NCBI GenBank assembly: GCA_036426205.1
Contig: WSYH01000660.1
Location: 1-64,000, forward strand
Reading direction: 5' to 3'
DNA length: 64,000 nt
Source of the DNA: Ascaphus truei
Taxonomy: Eukaryota; Chordata; Amphibia; Anura; Ascaphidae
Positions 31,715 to 46,267 of this stretch are shown piece after piece. Position 1 is the stretch's first letter, and the number at the start of each line of letters is the position of its first letter. The position numbers and the translations under genes are program-made. The notes under the pieces are model-generated. The model had not been told where the DNA came from and made no database searches. It worked only from the letters and a program-made list of their open reading frames with translations.

Positions 31715-32039
31715 GTTAGCCTTAGAGATTGCTATAGCTAATGAAAACCAATTACCGGTACTTAAATTTTAGATAGGTTACAAAGGTTTATAAACATGTT
31801 TTCCACCCTGTATCCTTGTTCTTCTAACCATCTTTGCGGGAGAAATCTATGCAACATACTTCTCAATTCCCCATGCCCCAAAGTAATGCTATATCTTGTC
31901 CTATTATCTCACTAATTGTGTGTTACACCTTCCTATCTCAAAGGAAGAAAATCCTTGATTTGTATATCTAAGCATCGTTCAGTTCAACAAACCTCGTTTA
32001 TTTTGTGTAAATTACAGCCTGTCATAAGCTAATCGTGAC
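31715..32039 (+). mobile_element. 3' end of a Gmr1-type LTR, copy B
   Basis: Matches 18520-18826, ending GTGACTAAACAGTACATT at the same junction as copy A. Copy B therefore shares the Gmr1-type insertion. Confidence 0.75.
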
Positions 32040-33544
32040 TAAACAGTACATTATTAAACCGCTTAGGATCCATCGGTTTATCGCATGACTAGCTGACTCA
32101 CACGGTTGATAATAATTGAAACATTATTACACTGAACCCTACCCCCCTTTGGCACTCTTAGTGGTAGTAAAACATAGTGCTAGTTCGTGGTTTGTCCCTA
32201 CGGCAATGAACAAAACAACTACGTGCTCAGATACATTAAATTCTGTTTTTAAAGGGAGTATTTATGCAACCCGGGGAAAATAACGTTTCACACTACGCAA
32301 TTTTATTGGTAGGATCTCCCGCTCTTCTTTTAGCAAGTTGTTATACATTTTGGGATTGTGGAATATGTAGCGTACCAATCTCGCAATTCTCTGGGAACTT
32401 ACCGCGACTGTTAATATTGTTAATAGGGACATACCCTCATTGGGTCTTTAATCTTCTGACATAGGCTTCTGTAATGTTCTACTGTATTACAGAAACTATT
32501 GATCAAAAAAACATTCACCTTTCATGCCTGTGGTTACCAAGGTGTATACCAGAGAACCAACAGGATAAGTAATTTATATTAAATAAAACTTGCTAACCCT
32601 GTGACCCCGTAGTGTCCAGTAAAACATTGCCATTACTAGTCGCCTAAGGTGATTTAAGGGGTAATGTTAACCGCGCTCTAACAACCACCGCTATCCACCC
32701 CCCCCACGGTCAAGCTATTAACCACCCCCGCCGGCGGCAAACTACACCTGTCTACCCACAGCTATCACACCTACCCTCCACCCCCCTTCTAATACTAGTG
32801 CCCAATATATCCCTTTAAATACTTCATCCATACATATCATGGTCTTTTAATAAAAAATGATGCTATTTTGGTCGGGTAAATGTAGTAACACACGAGTACG
32901 ACTCCTTGTTCCCTAAAAAAAAAACCTATTCCATTGTATAAAATAAACTTAGCAACAGTTCTGAGAATTCACGTGGATAACTATTGGTACTAGCTTAATT
33001 ACGCCTGAATCATATCTATCTGTGAGGCCAAATCAATTAACAATTAGGCATTTGGTTTCCTGATTTAAACCAAAGTTTAGCAGTAAATTGAGTCATCTGT
33101 ATCACTATTAGAGACCTGGTACTGGTTGATGTACGGGAACGAAGCCACCGGGACTCGATATGTGACTTCCTAATGAAACGTGGTAGATTGCTAATTCCTT
33201 GTCAAACCATTTTTAAATTATACCTTCCCAACTGAAACATCTACTTACGTATCAAATGATCTGAAAAGATTTCTGCCACTTTAACTTGGGTTTTCCATCT
33301 AGTGAAGATTTTATTTTAAGTGTTAATATATTGATCCACTTAATGTATGATCCACTACAACGGTCTACTCCCCCTCCCCCGTCCCTAATGCGCACATGTT
33401 TGTGGCCTAAACTCTTCATTTTTACAATGTACATCTACAGTTTACTTTCGGTCCTGACACTTTGTGTGCCAACTTACCCTCCCTGCATTACCTTTTGTAA
33501 AGACAGTTTGTGTAACTCGTGACTTTTTTTTTGTCCTCTTCTAG

Positions 33545-35260
33545 TCACAAAGCCCAGCACCACTAATCCACCCATCCCAACACTCTTCAAGGTTGGCTTT
33601 AGCAGTCAGGATTACCCTCCTCAAACATCTGAAGTTCAACACACCAAAGAGAATTGGAAAAGAGGTAGGAACGAAAAATTCTAACAAACACATTCCAATA
33701 AATATGGCCGAAACGTGCATCTTTCATTTCAACATAAGGCAATTATAAAACCATGTAAACTGCTTCTCATTCAAAACATTATATAGTACCAGCTGCCCAG
33801 GAAGAATCTTGGAGTAAGTGGGAAAGGCTGACTGTTTTCAGACCAAATCTACAGAGATAGCACAGACCAGGGATAGACCGCATGTATGTGGGGAATTTGT
33901 ACAGGATTTAGTGACTTATTATCCAGCCTGAACACCACATGAGAACACACCACAGGGGAGAGACCCCGCATGTATGTGAGAATGATGGGAAGAGATTATA
34001 GTCACTTATCCACCTGAAGGGACACACGAGAACACAGCCAGGGGAGAGACCCGCATGCCAATGTGGCGGAATGTGGGACGGGATTTTGTCAGTTATCCCA
34101 TGCGAAACACACATTAGTGACACACACATGGGAGAGACCGCATGATGTGGGAATGTGGGAAGGGATTTAGTCCTGTCATCACCACCTGAAACACCCAGAG
34201 GACACGAGGCACATGTGAATGACGCAGCATGTATGTGGGGATTTTGGAATGATTTAGACTTATCCAGTCTGGACAAACACAAGAGGACACTACAGGGAGA
34301 GACCGCCATCGTATGTGGGGAATGGTGGGAAGGATTTCGTGACTTATCCAACCTACCTATCAGACACAAGAGGACACATCCAGGTGAGATGACCACATGT
34401 ATGTGGGGAATGGGAAGGGAATTTATTGACTTATCCGACTCTGATCATACACAAGAGGACACATACCGGGGAGAGACCGTATGTATGTGGGGAATGTGGG
34501 ACGGCATTTAGTCAGTTATCAGCTGTACAACACCATTATGATCACACACCACCGGGGAAGACCTGGCGCATGATGTGATGACTGTGGGAGGGATTTAGTC
34601 TGTTTACCCATCCTGAGCAACACAGCCATTAATTCACACCCAGTGGAGAGACCGGCTGTTGTGGGAATGTGTGGATTGGATTTAGTTAGTTATACCCTGC
34701 TGACAATAGATCCATTAGACACACACTGGGGAGAGACCTCATGTATGGGGGATGCGGGAAAGGAATTTACTTCGTCATCAACCCTGAACACACACAAGAG
34801 GACACACACCGGAGAGAGAGCCGCCATGTATGTTGGGATGGTGGGAAGGGATTTTAGTGACTTATTCCAGCTGTACACACACAAGAGGACCACACATGGG
34901 AGAAGACCGCCTATATGTGGGAATGGTGGAAGTGATTTAGTTGGCTTATATCCACACCTTACTCCACACACAAGAGAACCCACCACAGGGGCGAGACGCA
35001 GGTTGTGGGGAATGGTGGGAAAGGGATTTAGTTCAGTTATCCCACCTGAGGAACACACTGTGGGACACACCAGGTGAGAGAGCCATCATGATGTGAGGAA
35101 GGATTTATCTGTTATCCACCGAGACACACGAGGGGACACACATGAGGGACGAGACCGTAACAAAATTGTATTGTGGGAATGAGGGAAGGGATTTAGTCGA
35201 AGTTGAATCCAGCCTGACACACAGAGGACGCGACCGGGAGGAGACTTTAACTCTAAGCCG
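33545..35260 (+). pseudogene. prdm9: PRDM9-like zinc-finger exon, copy B (frame unreadable)
   Basis: It carries the same acceptor (CTTCTAG), degenerate finger and linker, and about as many 84-base finger units as copy A, including the relic fingers. Nearly every unit has at least one single-base indel, so no long frame survives. Given the error profile of the whole stretch, I cannot say whether this exon is intact in the organism. It may be a second active array, a pseudogene, or an artefact. Confidence 0.7.
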
Positions 35261-36639
35261 CCTTTTAGGGGATAACTACGACGAAGACGCTCACTTTTGA
35301 GGTGCACGTCAAGTGAAGCCCCGGCGCAGACTTTACATCCACCAACCCTTCACTATCGGCGTTCTCTCCACTCCACCACCCATCTTATTTATGGAAAGTG
35401 AGTTTCTCTGAACATTTGTTATTAAATACTATTTATGTTTATACAGTAATATGCCACTATTTGTGGTTTCTTCTTTCACTTACACTCATCCACTGCCACT
35501 GAGAGCATCCTGACCCGGCAGTTACCAAGGCTCCAGTCAGAGAGAGATGGATCTCTGACTGCAGTACATTCTATCATACTACGATTGTTTGTGATTTCAT
35601 TTCCTATATGATTATTTCTATACGCGTGATCTACATCTGCACTATATAACTTTTGTATTTTTACATACACGAGCTTATCCTAGCGCTCGCTACCTCCTCA
35701 CCCCAGAAAAGAGATGTTTAGGATAACCAGGACTGACGCTAGCCATAAGTGCACATGTATTCGTGTTACGCTAAATCACAATGAAAAGTGACTTTTCGTT
35801 TATGGTGCCTAAAACAAGCTTTTAAAAGTATAAAAAGTTTAACTTTTTAAATGCAGTTATTTGTATCATTCTTGATTGTATTTAATTAAAGAAAAATTTG
35901 TTCTTAATATGATTGTATATTTCCATGCTGTTGTGTTCTAATAATGTGCGTTGCCCATTATCCTGAACTGTCTGTAGCCTCACTTACAGTAGATGTAATT
36001 GGAATAGTTTGCGCCGTGACCATTGCCGTCAGCATTAGGCGCAGATGGACCCTCCCGCCACCAACCCGCATCTAATGTAAGTTTTATTACCATTTTGGGT
36101 ATGGTGTTAATTTAAGGGGTTTAGGTAGGGAGTTTAGGGTAAGGGCTTAAGTTGTGGGCTTGGGGGGACTTAGGATATCTGGTGTTTTAGGGTAGGGAGT
36201 TTAGGCACTTACCTAGTGGCGTGTGGCCGAGGTGGGATGAGTCGCGCGAACACCCGACCAAATGTGCTGTATTACTGAGATGGACAGGGACACGACTATG
36301 TCTCAGTGAGGGAGCATTATGCAGCCGCCTTTACAGTACTGTCATGTTCCTTTTAATATCTCTAGAGAGCAGCAAGAGCTGACCCATATATTTCACAGGT
36401 TACACGTTGAAATGAAAATGCACCTGAGGGATTAAGTGTCCCCATTATAATGACATAACCCTTTGCAGTGATGTGATGTAACAAGCTGGTTCCACCTCAC
36501 ACAAGGGACCTTCCCCCATGATGTTTCCACTTGCACCCTCTATGGCAGAGATTCTGTTACACATGCGCTGGCTTTACTCCCCCAAGCACATTGCCAGGCA
36601 AGGTGTTCACTTATGGGAAATCTGAGGCCAAATCTATGG

Positions 36640-38920
36640 TCGGGGGTCCAGGAGACACCCACCCACTTTATTTTGTATTGCTAACCCAGAATGAAAGCAT
36701 TTAGCTGAGGGGCACTGGACTGTGGGTGGGGGGGGGGGTGGGGGGGGCACAATAGTGGGGGCCATGGAACTGGTAGCCCTTGTTATCTCTGGTTTTGTTG
36801 GGGCTAGTTCTGTTTGGCGGGAAGTGAGCTTTGTGTTACCCAGGCAGATGTGGATAACAAAAAACTGATCACGCTCGCTCAATACTGTAAGGTGCTTCCT
36901 AAGGATAATAGTTTCCTAAGCGGCTGATATGGTGGAAAGGAGAGAGGATTATCCTTTGGTGGGTACACCTGCGTTCAATCCAGGGGATTACGTAATTGCC
37001 AGTCTGTTGGCACAAACTTGTGGGATAAACAGCCCATTGTATCTCAGGGAAAAAACGAACTTGGTGGAAATAGGTGACATTGAAGATGATACGACTAGGG
37101 TAGAGACAACAATCACCCAGGTGGGTAAATGGGTGTTGAGGAAAAAACGTAAGGTCTCTCTCTATACCAAGGATAATTATGGGTATATTGCTGTGATGTG
37201 TTACCCTTACTGCACATATGAGTCTAGTGTGGTGTAATAAAGTCCAATGTCCACTGCTCAACCCAATAGGATCTTTCCAGGATCCTCATAGACGTGGGTG
37301 AAGAAAAGTTAAAAGCGCAGAGTCAAATATATGAAAATGAAATGGAGGGAAGAGAAAGAGGTTTAAATTACACACTATCAATCAGTCCATGTATGATAAT
37401 ATACACAGTATGTAGGATGGAGATGGTGGGGAAATATAATCTAATTACTCACACGCCCAGTTGGAGCATGGGATCCTGATTGGTATCTTTTTAGGTTATT
37501 CTCTCGGGTTTGCCTCTATCCCTGGAACTGCAGCTTGAATCGTCATAGTGTCATCATGTGAGATATTTCACAGCGTCGCCTCTGGACAACGATCTCCCTA
37601 TGCAGCGCGGCTCTAATGTACTAATTACTGGCTACGAGAGGGAGTCTGACCGTTTTCACATATGGTTCAGCTGATTGGAGACTGCTCATTACTCTTATTA
37701 AGCATAGCCTGCGCATCAGCTAAGACAGAAGGTCTGTTTAACTAGGATCACCTTCCCTGTACCATTAGTATACAGACAGTTTGAGCTCCCATTACACTAA
37801 ACTCTTACTTTCACTTTAGAGCTCCTATTCGCTATATATGCGTGAATCACCACTCGATGTTTTTAAGTAATATATATCTCTTTTGGGCGCCCCGAGACTG
37901 TTAACAATCACTCAACTCAGCCCCCCCATCCCCTCTATCAAGTCCAATGATCTGCAATTGATTTCTGGATCCAGTTAACCTTATATATGACTCACAAATA
38001 TATGACAAATCCTAAATTCCTCTACCTAGTCTTAGAGTATAAAAGTGGCATTTTATGGGTTAATAAAGCTCTTATGTCATAATTCGTCACAAATAGCAGG
38101 GAAAACCTGTATCTAGCTGCTACCAAGTGGCAATATCAATGTTGTTAATGGGTTCCCATATCCAGGTGGCACTATTTAACTCCTAGAGATATCCTGTTTT
38201 ATGCACTATTTCCTTCCTCTGCCCGCTGTAGGGACCTGATACTACATGGCAACTATTAACTGAACAGCTCATATTTGACTAATTAGTCAACTAGCAGGGA
38301 TTAACTGTTAGTTGCTTAAGGTTATCCAATTGCAAAATCAATATTTAATCGGTTAACTATTGGGTTTTCTTGACAGCCGCACACACTCTCCGCTGAGACC
38401 CTTATTCCATTTTATCTATTTATTTTAATGTATGAGTTATTATCACCTTTGATGTATTAAAGTTATATTACAAGTATCATCTTGCTTTGCACACCCCATC
38501 TACCACCTTTGGTAGATTTTTGTCTCTGGCATAGTCTGTATCACTCAAATTTCCCTATTTCCACCACCAGTGTGGGGACAGGTGGCAGTGATTGGCTGAG
38601 GAGCAAGTGTTCTGGGGCAGAGTGCTGTGATTGGTACAGGCAAGAGGTGAGGTACATGCTAGGAAGTTTGGCGCCGGATAGAAAAGAGTTACTGTATCTA
38701 TAAGACGTGTGCAGAAGCAGATAGCGACATTTACTGATGTTAGGGGCCGTTGGCCTGCCCTCCTCCCCTCCCTTTTGTGTTATTTATAACAGAGATAGAT
38801 ACAACCCACACAATAACACACCAGAAACCACACAACCCACACAGACACACACACACACCACACATCTTTTTCTTTTCCACGGCTTTATTCATGCGCTACT
38901 TTTTTTTTTTGTTCAATATA
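36640..38920. repeat. Large repeat with inverted ends, copy 3 (noisy)
   Basis: Matches 28183-30490 with many indels. It follows directly on the zinc-finger 3' flank, showing that the 23262-28182 block is duplicated only in copy A. Confidence 0.7.
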
Positions 38921-38927
38921 TCCTATA

Positions 38928-41007
38928 CAGGCATACCCCGTTTTACATACAATTCGCTTTACGTACACTCGCAAGTTAGTTCATTTTTACAAATTTGCAC
39001 CTTACCCCCTGTGTACGTATGCTTCTTCGCGAGTACGGACAACCAGGGGGCGCGTGTGCGTGCTGTGGCGGTGTGCCCATCTCTCCTCTCACCGCTTCTT
39101 CCTTCACCTGCTGCCCCGCCGCCCTTCCGTTCCCGGCTCCCCCAGCTCTTCTGTTCCCCCGTCATCCCTCTCCCGGCTCTCCAATCACCTTCCCCTCTCC
39201 CTGGCTATTCCGATCACTCCCCCGCCCCCTCCGATCTCCCTCTCCTGCTCTTTCCGGTCACCTTAACCCTCTCCCTGGCTATTTCCGTTCACCCCCCCCC
39301 CCCCCACCGGTTCTTCCCGTCACTCCCCCACCCACCCCCACCCCCCGGTTTCTTCCGATTACTCCCCCCCCCTCGGTTTCTTCCGTCACTCCCCTCAGCC
39401 CCCCCCGTTTCTTTCCTATACTCCCCCCCCTCCCCCCCTCGGTTCTTCTTCGCATCCTCCCTCGCCCCACGCCCGCCCGCTCAGAGCCGCGCTCTAGCGT
39501 GCGTGTGCCGCCTCTGACTGTCCATGCTTCTGCTCCGCCCGCACCTGCACGCTGCTTGAGGTAGGGAAAGAAAGGGAGGAGGTACATGCAGGGGTTGGTG
39601 GTGATGTGAGGGACATTGGGTGTGATATGAGGGACTGAGGGTGGGGGGGGTGATGTGAGGGACATTGGCGGGGGGGTGTGTGATATACATGCAGTGGGGT
39701 GATGTGAGTACTGCAGGTGGGGGGTAATTGAGAATGAGGTGGGGTGATGTGTGAGGGACATGCGGTGGGGGGTGATGTGAGGTACAATGCAAGGTGGGTG
39801 GGGGGGGGATGTGAGACATGCAGGTGGGGGGTGATGTGTTGAGGGACAATTCAGGTGGGGGGGCGTGATGTGATGGTACTGCCAGGTGGGGGGGATTGAG
39901 CATGCAGGGTGGGGGGGATGTGTGAGGTCATGCAGGTGGGGGGTATGTAAGGGACTGCAGGTGGGTGGTGATGTTAGGTACATGCAGGTGGTGTGATGTG
40001 AGGTACATAGGTGGGGGTGAGTGAGGGACTGCAGAGTGGGGTGATGTGAGGTACATGCAGGTGTGGGATAGTGAGTGGATGGCGGGAGATGCGGTGGAAG
40101 GATATGAGGGAGATCAGGGGGGGTGAATATGAGGTAGATGCAGGGGGGGTGATAGATGGTAGTGCAGGGGGGATGATATGAGGGAAATGCAGGGGGTGTG
40201 TAGATGAGGGAAATGCAGGGGGGATGACTTGAGGGTGGTGATATGGAGGGAGATGCACGGAGGGTTGATATGAGGGAGGGTGCGGGGGGGGGATCATGAG
40301 GGAGATGCAGGGTGAGGTGAATATAGAGAGATGAAGATGCCGGGAGGTGATATGAGGGATATGCAGTGGGATATTGAGGAGATGCAGGGATGTGATATAG
40401 ATTCAGTGAGGGATATAGGTGATATGAGGGAGTGATTGTAGGGGAGATGCGGGAGGTGATTGAGGGGACAGGGGGTGATATGATGGAGATGCAGGGTGTG
40501 TTGATATAATGGTGCTGATGAGAATATTTTTACCCGTGCGCCTATGATTTTTTAAAAATATTTATAGAGGGGGGGGGGGGGGGGGCGGGTCTTTTCAAAA
40601 ATTATTGAGGCGTGGGGTGGGTCTTTTAAAATGTATTTAGGCGGTGTGGGTCTTTTAAAAATGTATTGTCGTGGGCATTTTAATATGTATTTTGGCGGGG
40701 GCATTTTAATATGTATTGGCGGGGTGGGGTTACATTTATTTAGAGGAGGGTTTTTTTTTGGTATGTATTTTGTGGGGGCACCTAGTAAGAAAACATTAGC
40801 TGACATTAAAGATTTTCTTTTCTATAACTCCTACTGTATTTATTTTGGTTACAAATGCATTATTTACATTAGTTATGCATATTATGATGTCCTGCAGTCA
40901 GTACATGCATCGTAAAGTGGAAAAAAAATAGTGCTTCACTTTAAGTACATTTTCACTTTACATACATGCTCCTGTCCCATTGCATATGTTAAAGCGGGGT
41001 ATGCCTG
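38928..41007. mobile_element. TA-target DNA element with both ends, carrying a minisatellite
   Basis: The left end CAGGCATACCCCG and right end CGGGGTATGCCTG are inverted repeats, flanked by TA at 38926-38927 and 41008-41009. Within it, 39560-40500 is a G-rich tandem repeat (GGTGATGTGAGGGACATGCAGGTGG, period near 28). No transposase is visible. Pro/His-rich frames on the minus strand come from the repeat. Confidence 0.7.
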
Positions 41008-41057
41008 TATATATCTTCGAACATAGGTGTGTTCTTTAGGTGTTAAGTCATTACAGG

Positions 41058-41204
41058 TATAAAAAACAGGATATTCACCGCTCGTTCGTACTGAATGGTG
41101 TGATGATCCTTTTGCACATGTCATAAATCGTCTCCCCAGAAAACTCTCAATCTAGGTGAACCCCCCTTAAAAAGGGGGAGGGCACCCTGAAAGGTTTTTT
41201 ATTA
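41058..41204. mobile_element. Small insertion flanked by TCATTACAGG
   Basis: TCATTACAGG is at 41048-41057 and 41205-41214, whereas copy A has it once (near 26945). The insert of about 147 bases has no recognised family. Confidence 0.45.
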
Positions 41205-42112
41205 TCATTACAGGGGTATTATATTAATTGAAATTACGGTAACTTTGGGTTTTATAATTTGTTGTTACTTTTCAGCTTTATTATTATTTAGGGGTTTTAG
41301 TGGTTGTGTTGATTATATATTTTATATTTACATTTTTTTAAAATAGTTTTTTCTGTGTTAATACAATTTGTCTTTTTCCCATCATTTTGAGGCTTTAAAT
41401 GCAAGACCCTTCTTTTCTTTCTGTGTGTTTTAATAGTTTTGGGGCCTTTAGCACCACCAGAGGGTATTTTGTATCCCTTATTTCTATTTTTTGTTATTTG
41501 AGACTTTGATGAATTGATTGGACCTGCTGCACTATTTGTGTGTTTTGTTATATATTTGGACTGTTTGAGCAGCACTAAAAGGCTCGCTAATCATTTCTAA
41601 CGTTTTTAATATAAGATGGATTTGGGCTAACAATGAGCATAAGCGCCTTGCAAAATGCAGCAGCTATTTTGCAATTATGGGAACCTGAGGAATGTACCCA
41701 GCATTTAAGCAGCCCTTCAGAGCAGGATCAGATTAAAGAATTAAAAATACTTACAGTATGAGCAAAAGGCTTCGTACTGTATATGGTGGAATATAACAGC
41801 CCTCTATAACTATCAAGAAATAAGATAGTACCCCAGGGACTAAGGCTACAAACACTTTTCCATCATTTACTTTTTTCTGATCATAACTGAAGGAACCCTG
41901 GGAAAAGTTTGCTCTCAATACGTGCTCATTTGAGCTGATTAACACTTGATTGCCAACGACACGCCTGTGTGTGATCACATACCTCCCTTTCCTACAGCCT
42001 TACTGTCCTAGAGACAACCATTTTGCAAGGGCAATCTGCATAACAGATCCCTAGAGATTCTTGATCTAATACCACTGAAGTGTCTCATTTTATATTGGAT
42101 CCAGAGTACCAT

Positions 42113-45100
42113 TGTATTGTATTGTATGTCTTTATTTATAGAGCCATTAATGTACATAGCGCTTCACAGTAGTAAACATGTGGTAATCCAAATAAATCAA
42201 GATAATATAATAACCAGATCATGGAATAAGTGCTTAGACATATACGTACATTAAGGAAAGGAGACCCTGCCCCCGAGAGCTTACAGTCTAATTGGTAGGT
42301 AGGGGACCGTACAGAGACAGTAGTGGGAGTTCTGGTAATGCGTCTGCAGGGGGCCAAGCTTATGTATCATGTTTCGAATATTCACAGTGCTATTCATATG
42401 CTTCTTTAAGCACGTGTGTCTTAAGGTGTGTCTTAAAGGTTGATAGAGAGGGTGCTAGTCGGGTACTGAGGGGAAGGGCCATTCCAGAGGTGTGGGGCAG
42501 TCAGTGAAAAAGGTTTAAGGCGTAGAGGGCTTTAGATACAAGCCGGTAGAGAAAGAAGACATCCTGAGAAGAATGTCAAGATTCCTGGATGGTGCATAAT
42601 GAGAAATTTAGGGTGGAGATGTAAGGAGGGGCAGAAGAGTGTAAAGCTTTAAAAGTGAGGAGAAGAATCGGTGTGATGCGGATTTGATCGGAAGCCAGGA
42701 GAGGGATTTCATGAGGGGGAGATGCTGAGACAAACTATGAGAGTAGATGATTCTGGCAGCATCATTTAGGCTATGTAGGGGAGACCGAGTGAGAGGCAGG
42801 AAGGCCGGACAGCAGGAGGTTACAAGTAAATCAAGACGGGAGAGATGAGGGCCTGAGTCAGAGTTTTAGTAGCAGTCGAGCAACGAGGAAGGGCGTATCT
42901 TTGTTTATATTGGGAGGAAAATTGACAAGTTTTTAGAAATGTTTTGAATTGAGGGGCGAATGTGAGAGAGACGTCGAGTGTGACCCCTAGGCAGCGTGGT
43001 TGGGCTACGGTGAATGATCGTAGTTCCAACAGTAATGTAGAAGAGGTAGTAGTGGCCAGGTTGGGAGGAAGTATGAGGAGCTCTGTTTTTTGCCATGGTG
43101 ATTTTAAGGCGGCGGAGGGTCCATCCAGGATATAATAAGCAGGAGACATTCAGAACACTTTGGTTTGTACAGCCGGTGTAAGGTCGGGTGTTGAAAAGTA
43201 TATTTTGTGTGTCGTCACATAGGTGATATTTAACCCAAAAGATGTTATTAGGTCACCTAGAGAGAGTGTGGTACAGAAAAGAGAAGAGGTCCAAGGACAA
43301 GCCCTGGGTACCCCCCACAGAGAGATCAATAGAGGAGGAGGAGGTGTTAGCAGAAAGACACTGAAAGTACGATGGGAGGTAGGATGAGATCCAGGAATAG
43401 CTTTGTTCCGAATACCAGATATGGAGAATGTGAAGGAGAAGAGGGTGGTCCACGTGTCAAATGCTACAGAGAGGTCGAGTACTATGAGCAAGTGTAATCA
43501 CCTCTTTTTTTTGGCAGCATGAGGTCTTCGTTATTTTTAGTGAGCGGTAACAAGGTAGGGGGGTAATATATCGCGGCCAAGGGCAGAGAAGAAGAGGGGC
43601 GGGCCACAGGGAGGAAGAATGGGGGTAAAGTTCGAGGTGCGAGGTCTATGAAGGAAGGGTAACTGATGTGGGTCGGAAGGAAGGATAAAGATATATAAGA
43701 GGGGGTTTAGGATGGTACGTGTGGTATTATGAAAGGGGGGGATGAGGGGGGGGGTGGGGAGTAGCGGAGTTTAAAACGGAGAGGTTCAGGGATGAGTAAA
43801 GGAAACTGGGATGAGGGTCGGGGAGCGTATGGTATGAGGGAACGGAAAGGGGGTCAGAAAAGAGAGGTAGCGGAATGGGTAGCAGGCATTAAATCGAGGC
43901 TGGTGCGAGGTCATAGTCCAAGTTGGGAGGAAAGGGGAAATAAGGCGAAAAGGCAAAGTAGGGGGAGGGTGGTCAGGCGAAGAAAAAGAGTGAGGGGAAA
44001 AGGGGAAGAATGGGATAGAGTCCGAGAAGCGGGCCAAAAAAGTGGAGTTAAAGACGAGAAGTTCGGCAGGAGGGGTGGGGACGGCTGTTTCTGTTTCGGT
44101 CGGTGGAGTTAGTCAGTGCGGAAGCCAGATGTTACAGAGGGTCTAGAGAGATAGGCTGGTTGATAACAATGGAGTGCAGCGAGAGAATACAGAGCGCTTC
44201 ACAGGAGTTTTGGGGCAAAAGGAGGAGGAGAACGGTCGATAGTTATAGAAAGACAGTTCGGGTCAAGCTTGCTGTTTTAGTAATTGGTATGACTTTTGCA
44301 TTTTGAAGGAGGATGGAAAGGTTCCATGAGCAGAGTGAGTTTAAAAATGTGTGTTAGCGTCTGGAATGTATGTGGAGTCAAGGTGTTTGAGGGATGGGAG
44401 GGAATGGGTCAAGAGGTGGCAAGTGGTAGAGGGAGAAATCGATCAACGCGACACATCCTCCTCTGAACATGGGAAAAAGAGTCAGGGAGGCAGGAGGGCG
44501 AGTTAGCAAGAGGTTGTAGATGGGAGGAAGAAACAGAGGGAGTTTCTGCCTTATGGATTCCCCTTTTCCTTAAAATAGTCACAAATCCTTAGCGGAGATG
44601 GAGGAAGGAGAGGCAGCTGAGGGTGGTTTGAGTAGAGTATCAAAGACAGAGAACGTCGCGTGGTTAAGACTTGTGCTATTGATTAGTGTCACCAAAGTAG
44701 GCTTGTTTAGCTTGTAGAGGGCAGAGTTTAAACAGGATACAATAAATTTGTAGTGAATGAAGTCTGCGAAGTGTGAGACTTCCTCCAGAGGCTGTCAGAA
44801 GGAACGAGTGGAGGAACGCAGCATGCGTTGGTGGAATTTAGCCAGGTCTAGGTTAAAGGGCGAGTGCGGCAGAGAAAGAGGGCATTAAGATCAGAGACGA
44901 GGCCCAAGACCGAGTTGTAGTTCTCCTGACCAGGTTGTCTGGTCTGTATAGAGCTGAGGAGAGTAGGGAGGACCATAAAGTGGACTCAAAGTCAGTGTAA
45001 GTGAATGAGCGCAGGTTTCTTTGCAAACCGGAGGGTAATGGAGGTGGGGAAGGGGAGAAGCGGATTAGAGAGAATGAGATGAGATGATGGTCAGAGTGAG

Positions 45101-46267
45101 GAAAAGGGGATGGGAGAATCGGAGCGAGTAGAAGTTCTTAGTGAAAAACCAGGTCTAAGTAGTGGCCATCCTTGTTGGGTGCTGGCTGCAGTCCACTGCT
45201 GAAGGCCAAAAGAAAAGGTTGAGAGAGAAAGCGGGAAGCCCAAGGAGAGAGGGGTCATCAATGTGGCAATTGAAGTCCCCATGGAGAAGAACAGGGAGTC
45301 TGAGGAGAGGAAGAAAGAGAGCCAGGAGTTCAAAGTGAGAGAGAAAGGCAGAAGGGGATGAGTAGAGGTAGTGGGCGATAATGAACCGCCACAAGTGGAA
45401 CAGGATGGCGAAGTAGTCTGGACATGTGTGAGGCTCAAGGTGGGAAAAGCAAGAGAAGGGAGGAATTGGAAGGGTTCGGTAACGACAGGAGAGGAGAGCA
45501 GGAGCCCCACGCCTCCACCCCTGCCATCGGGCGCGGAGTGGATAAGGAAAAAGGCCACCATAGGAGAGGGCAGCTTCCAGAGCAGAGTCAACTGAGTGAG
45601 CCAGTCCTCTTTATAAGCAAAGAGAAGCAGGGAGTGAGAGAGAAAGAATCATGTACAGAGAGGAACTTGTTAGAAAGGGAAGCGAGCATATCCAAAGGGC
45701 ACCGGAGAAAGGGAGAGAAGAGTGAGGGTGGCAGTGGATGGGTATGAGGTTGGAGGGTTTGACACCGAAAGAGTAGAGGTTTGCAATTGGCAAGGCGAGG
45801 ACGAGCGGCATTAGGAATAGGGCAAGACCAGGATTGGGAGAGATATCCCCAGAAGCAAGGAGGAGAACATGGTATAGAAAGAGATGTGTGAGGATGATTT
45901 GTAGGGTGTGTTTAGGTGCAGGGATATGCGTGTGTGGTCATGAGACGCAGGTAAGAAAGGAGTTCATGTGAACAGAGAAGGTGTGAAGAAGGAGAGATGG
46001 AGATAATATGATGGAGTTAGAGACATACTGATGCTGGTAAAAGAAGTGCATAATTTGAGAAGAAGTGAAGTCACAGCAAATATAAATGGTAAAGGCAGCA
46101 TCACAGCATAATGATGCGTCTGGTATAGATATATCCTCCTTTCCAGCGTAGATCAAATGTATGAATCAGGGCCAGATGGGGTGTCCACTTCTTCCTCACT
46201 TCTTTTGAACCTCCTTTAAACTTCAGTTGTTCAGTTTACATGCCACTTATATGGGCCACATGATATA
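42113..46267 (-). mobile_element. L2-type LINE, near full length, in copy B only
   Basis: Reading on the minus strand from 46267, pieces of an endonuclease (H-G-D-F-N near 45280) are followed by reverse transcriptase pieces (L-D-L-S-V-A-F-D-T near 43465 and a following G-V-P-like segment). The 3' tail ends in repeated CAATA at 42113-42140. The frames are broken throughout by the indel noise. The matching site in copy A (near 27835) is empty. Confidence 0.75.

Noticed and set aside
33545..35260. Calling copy B a true pseudogene from its frameshifts
   Set aside because: The indel noise covers the whole 16 kb, including repeats and spacers, so the frameshifts are likely sequencing errors.
39279..40297. 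Pro/His/Ser-rich minus-strand ORFs
   Set aside because: Translation of the 28-base G-rich tandem repeat in noisy sequence.
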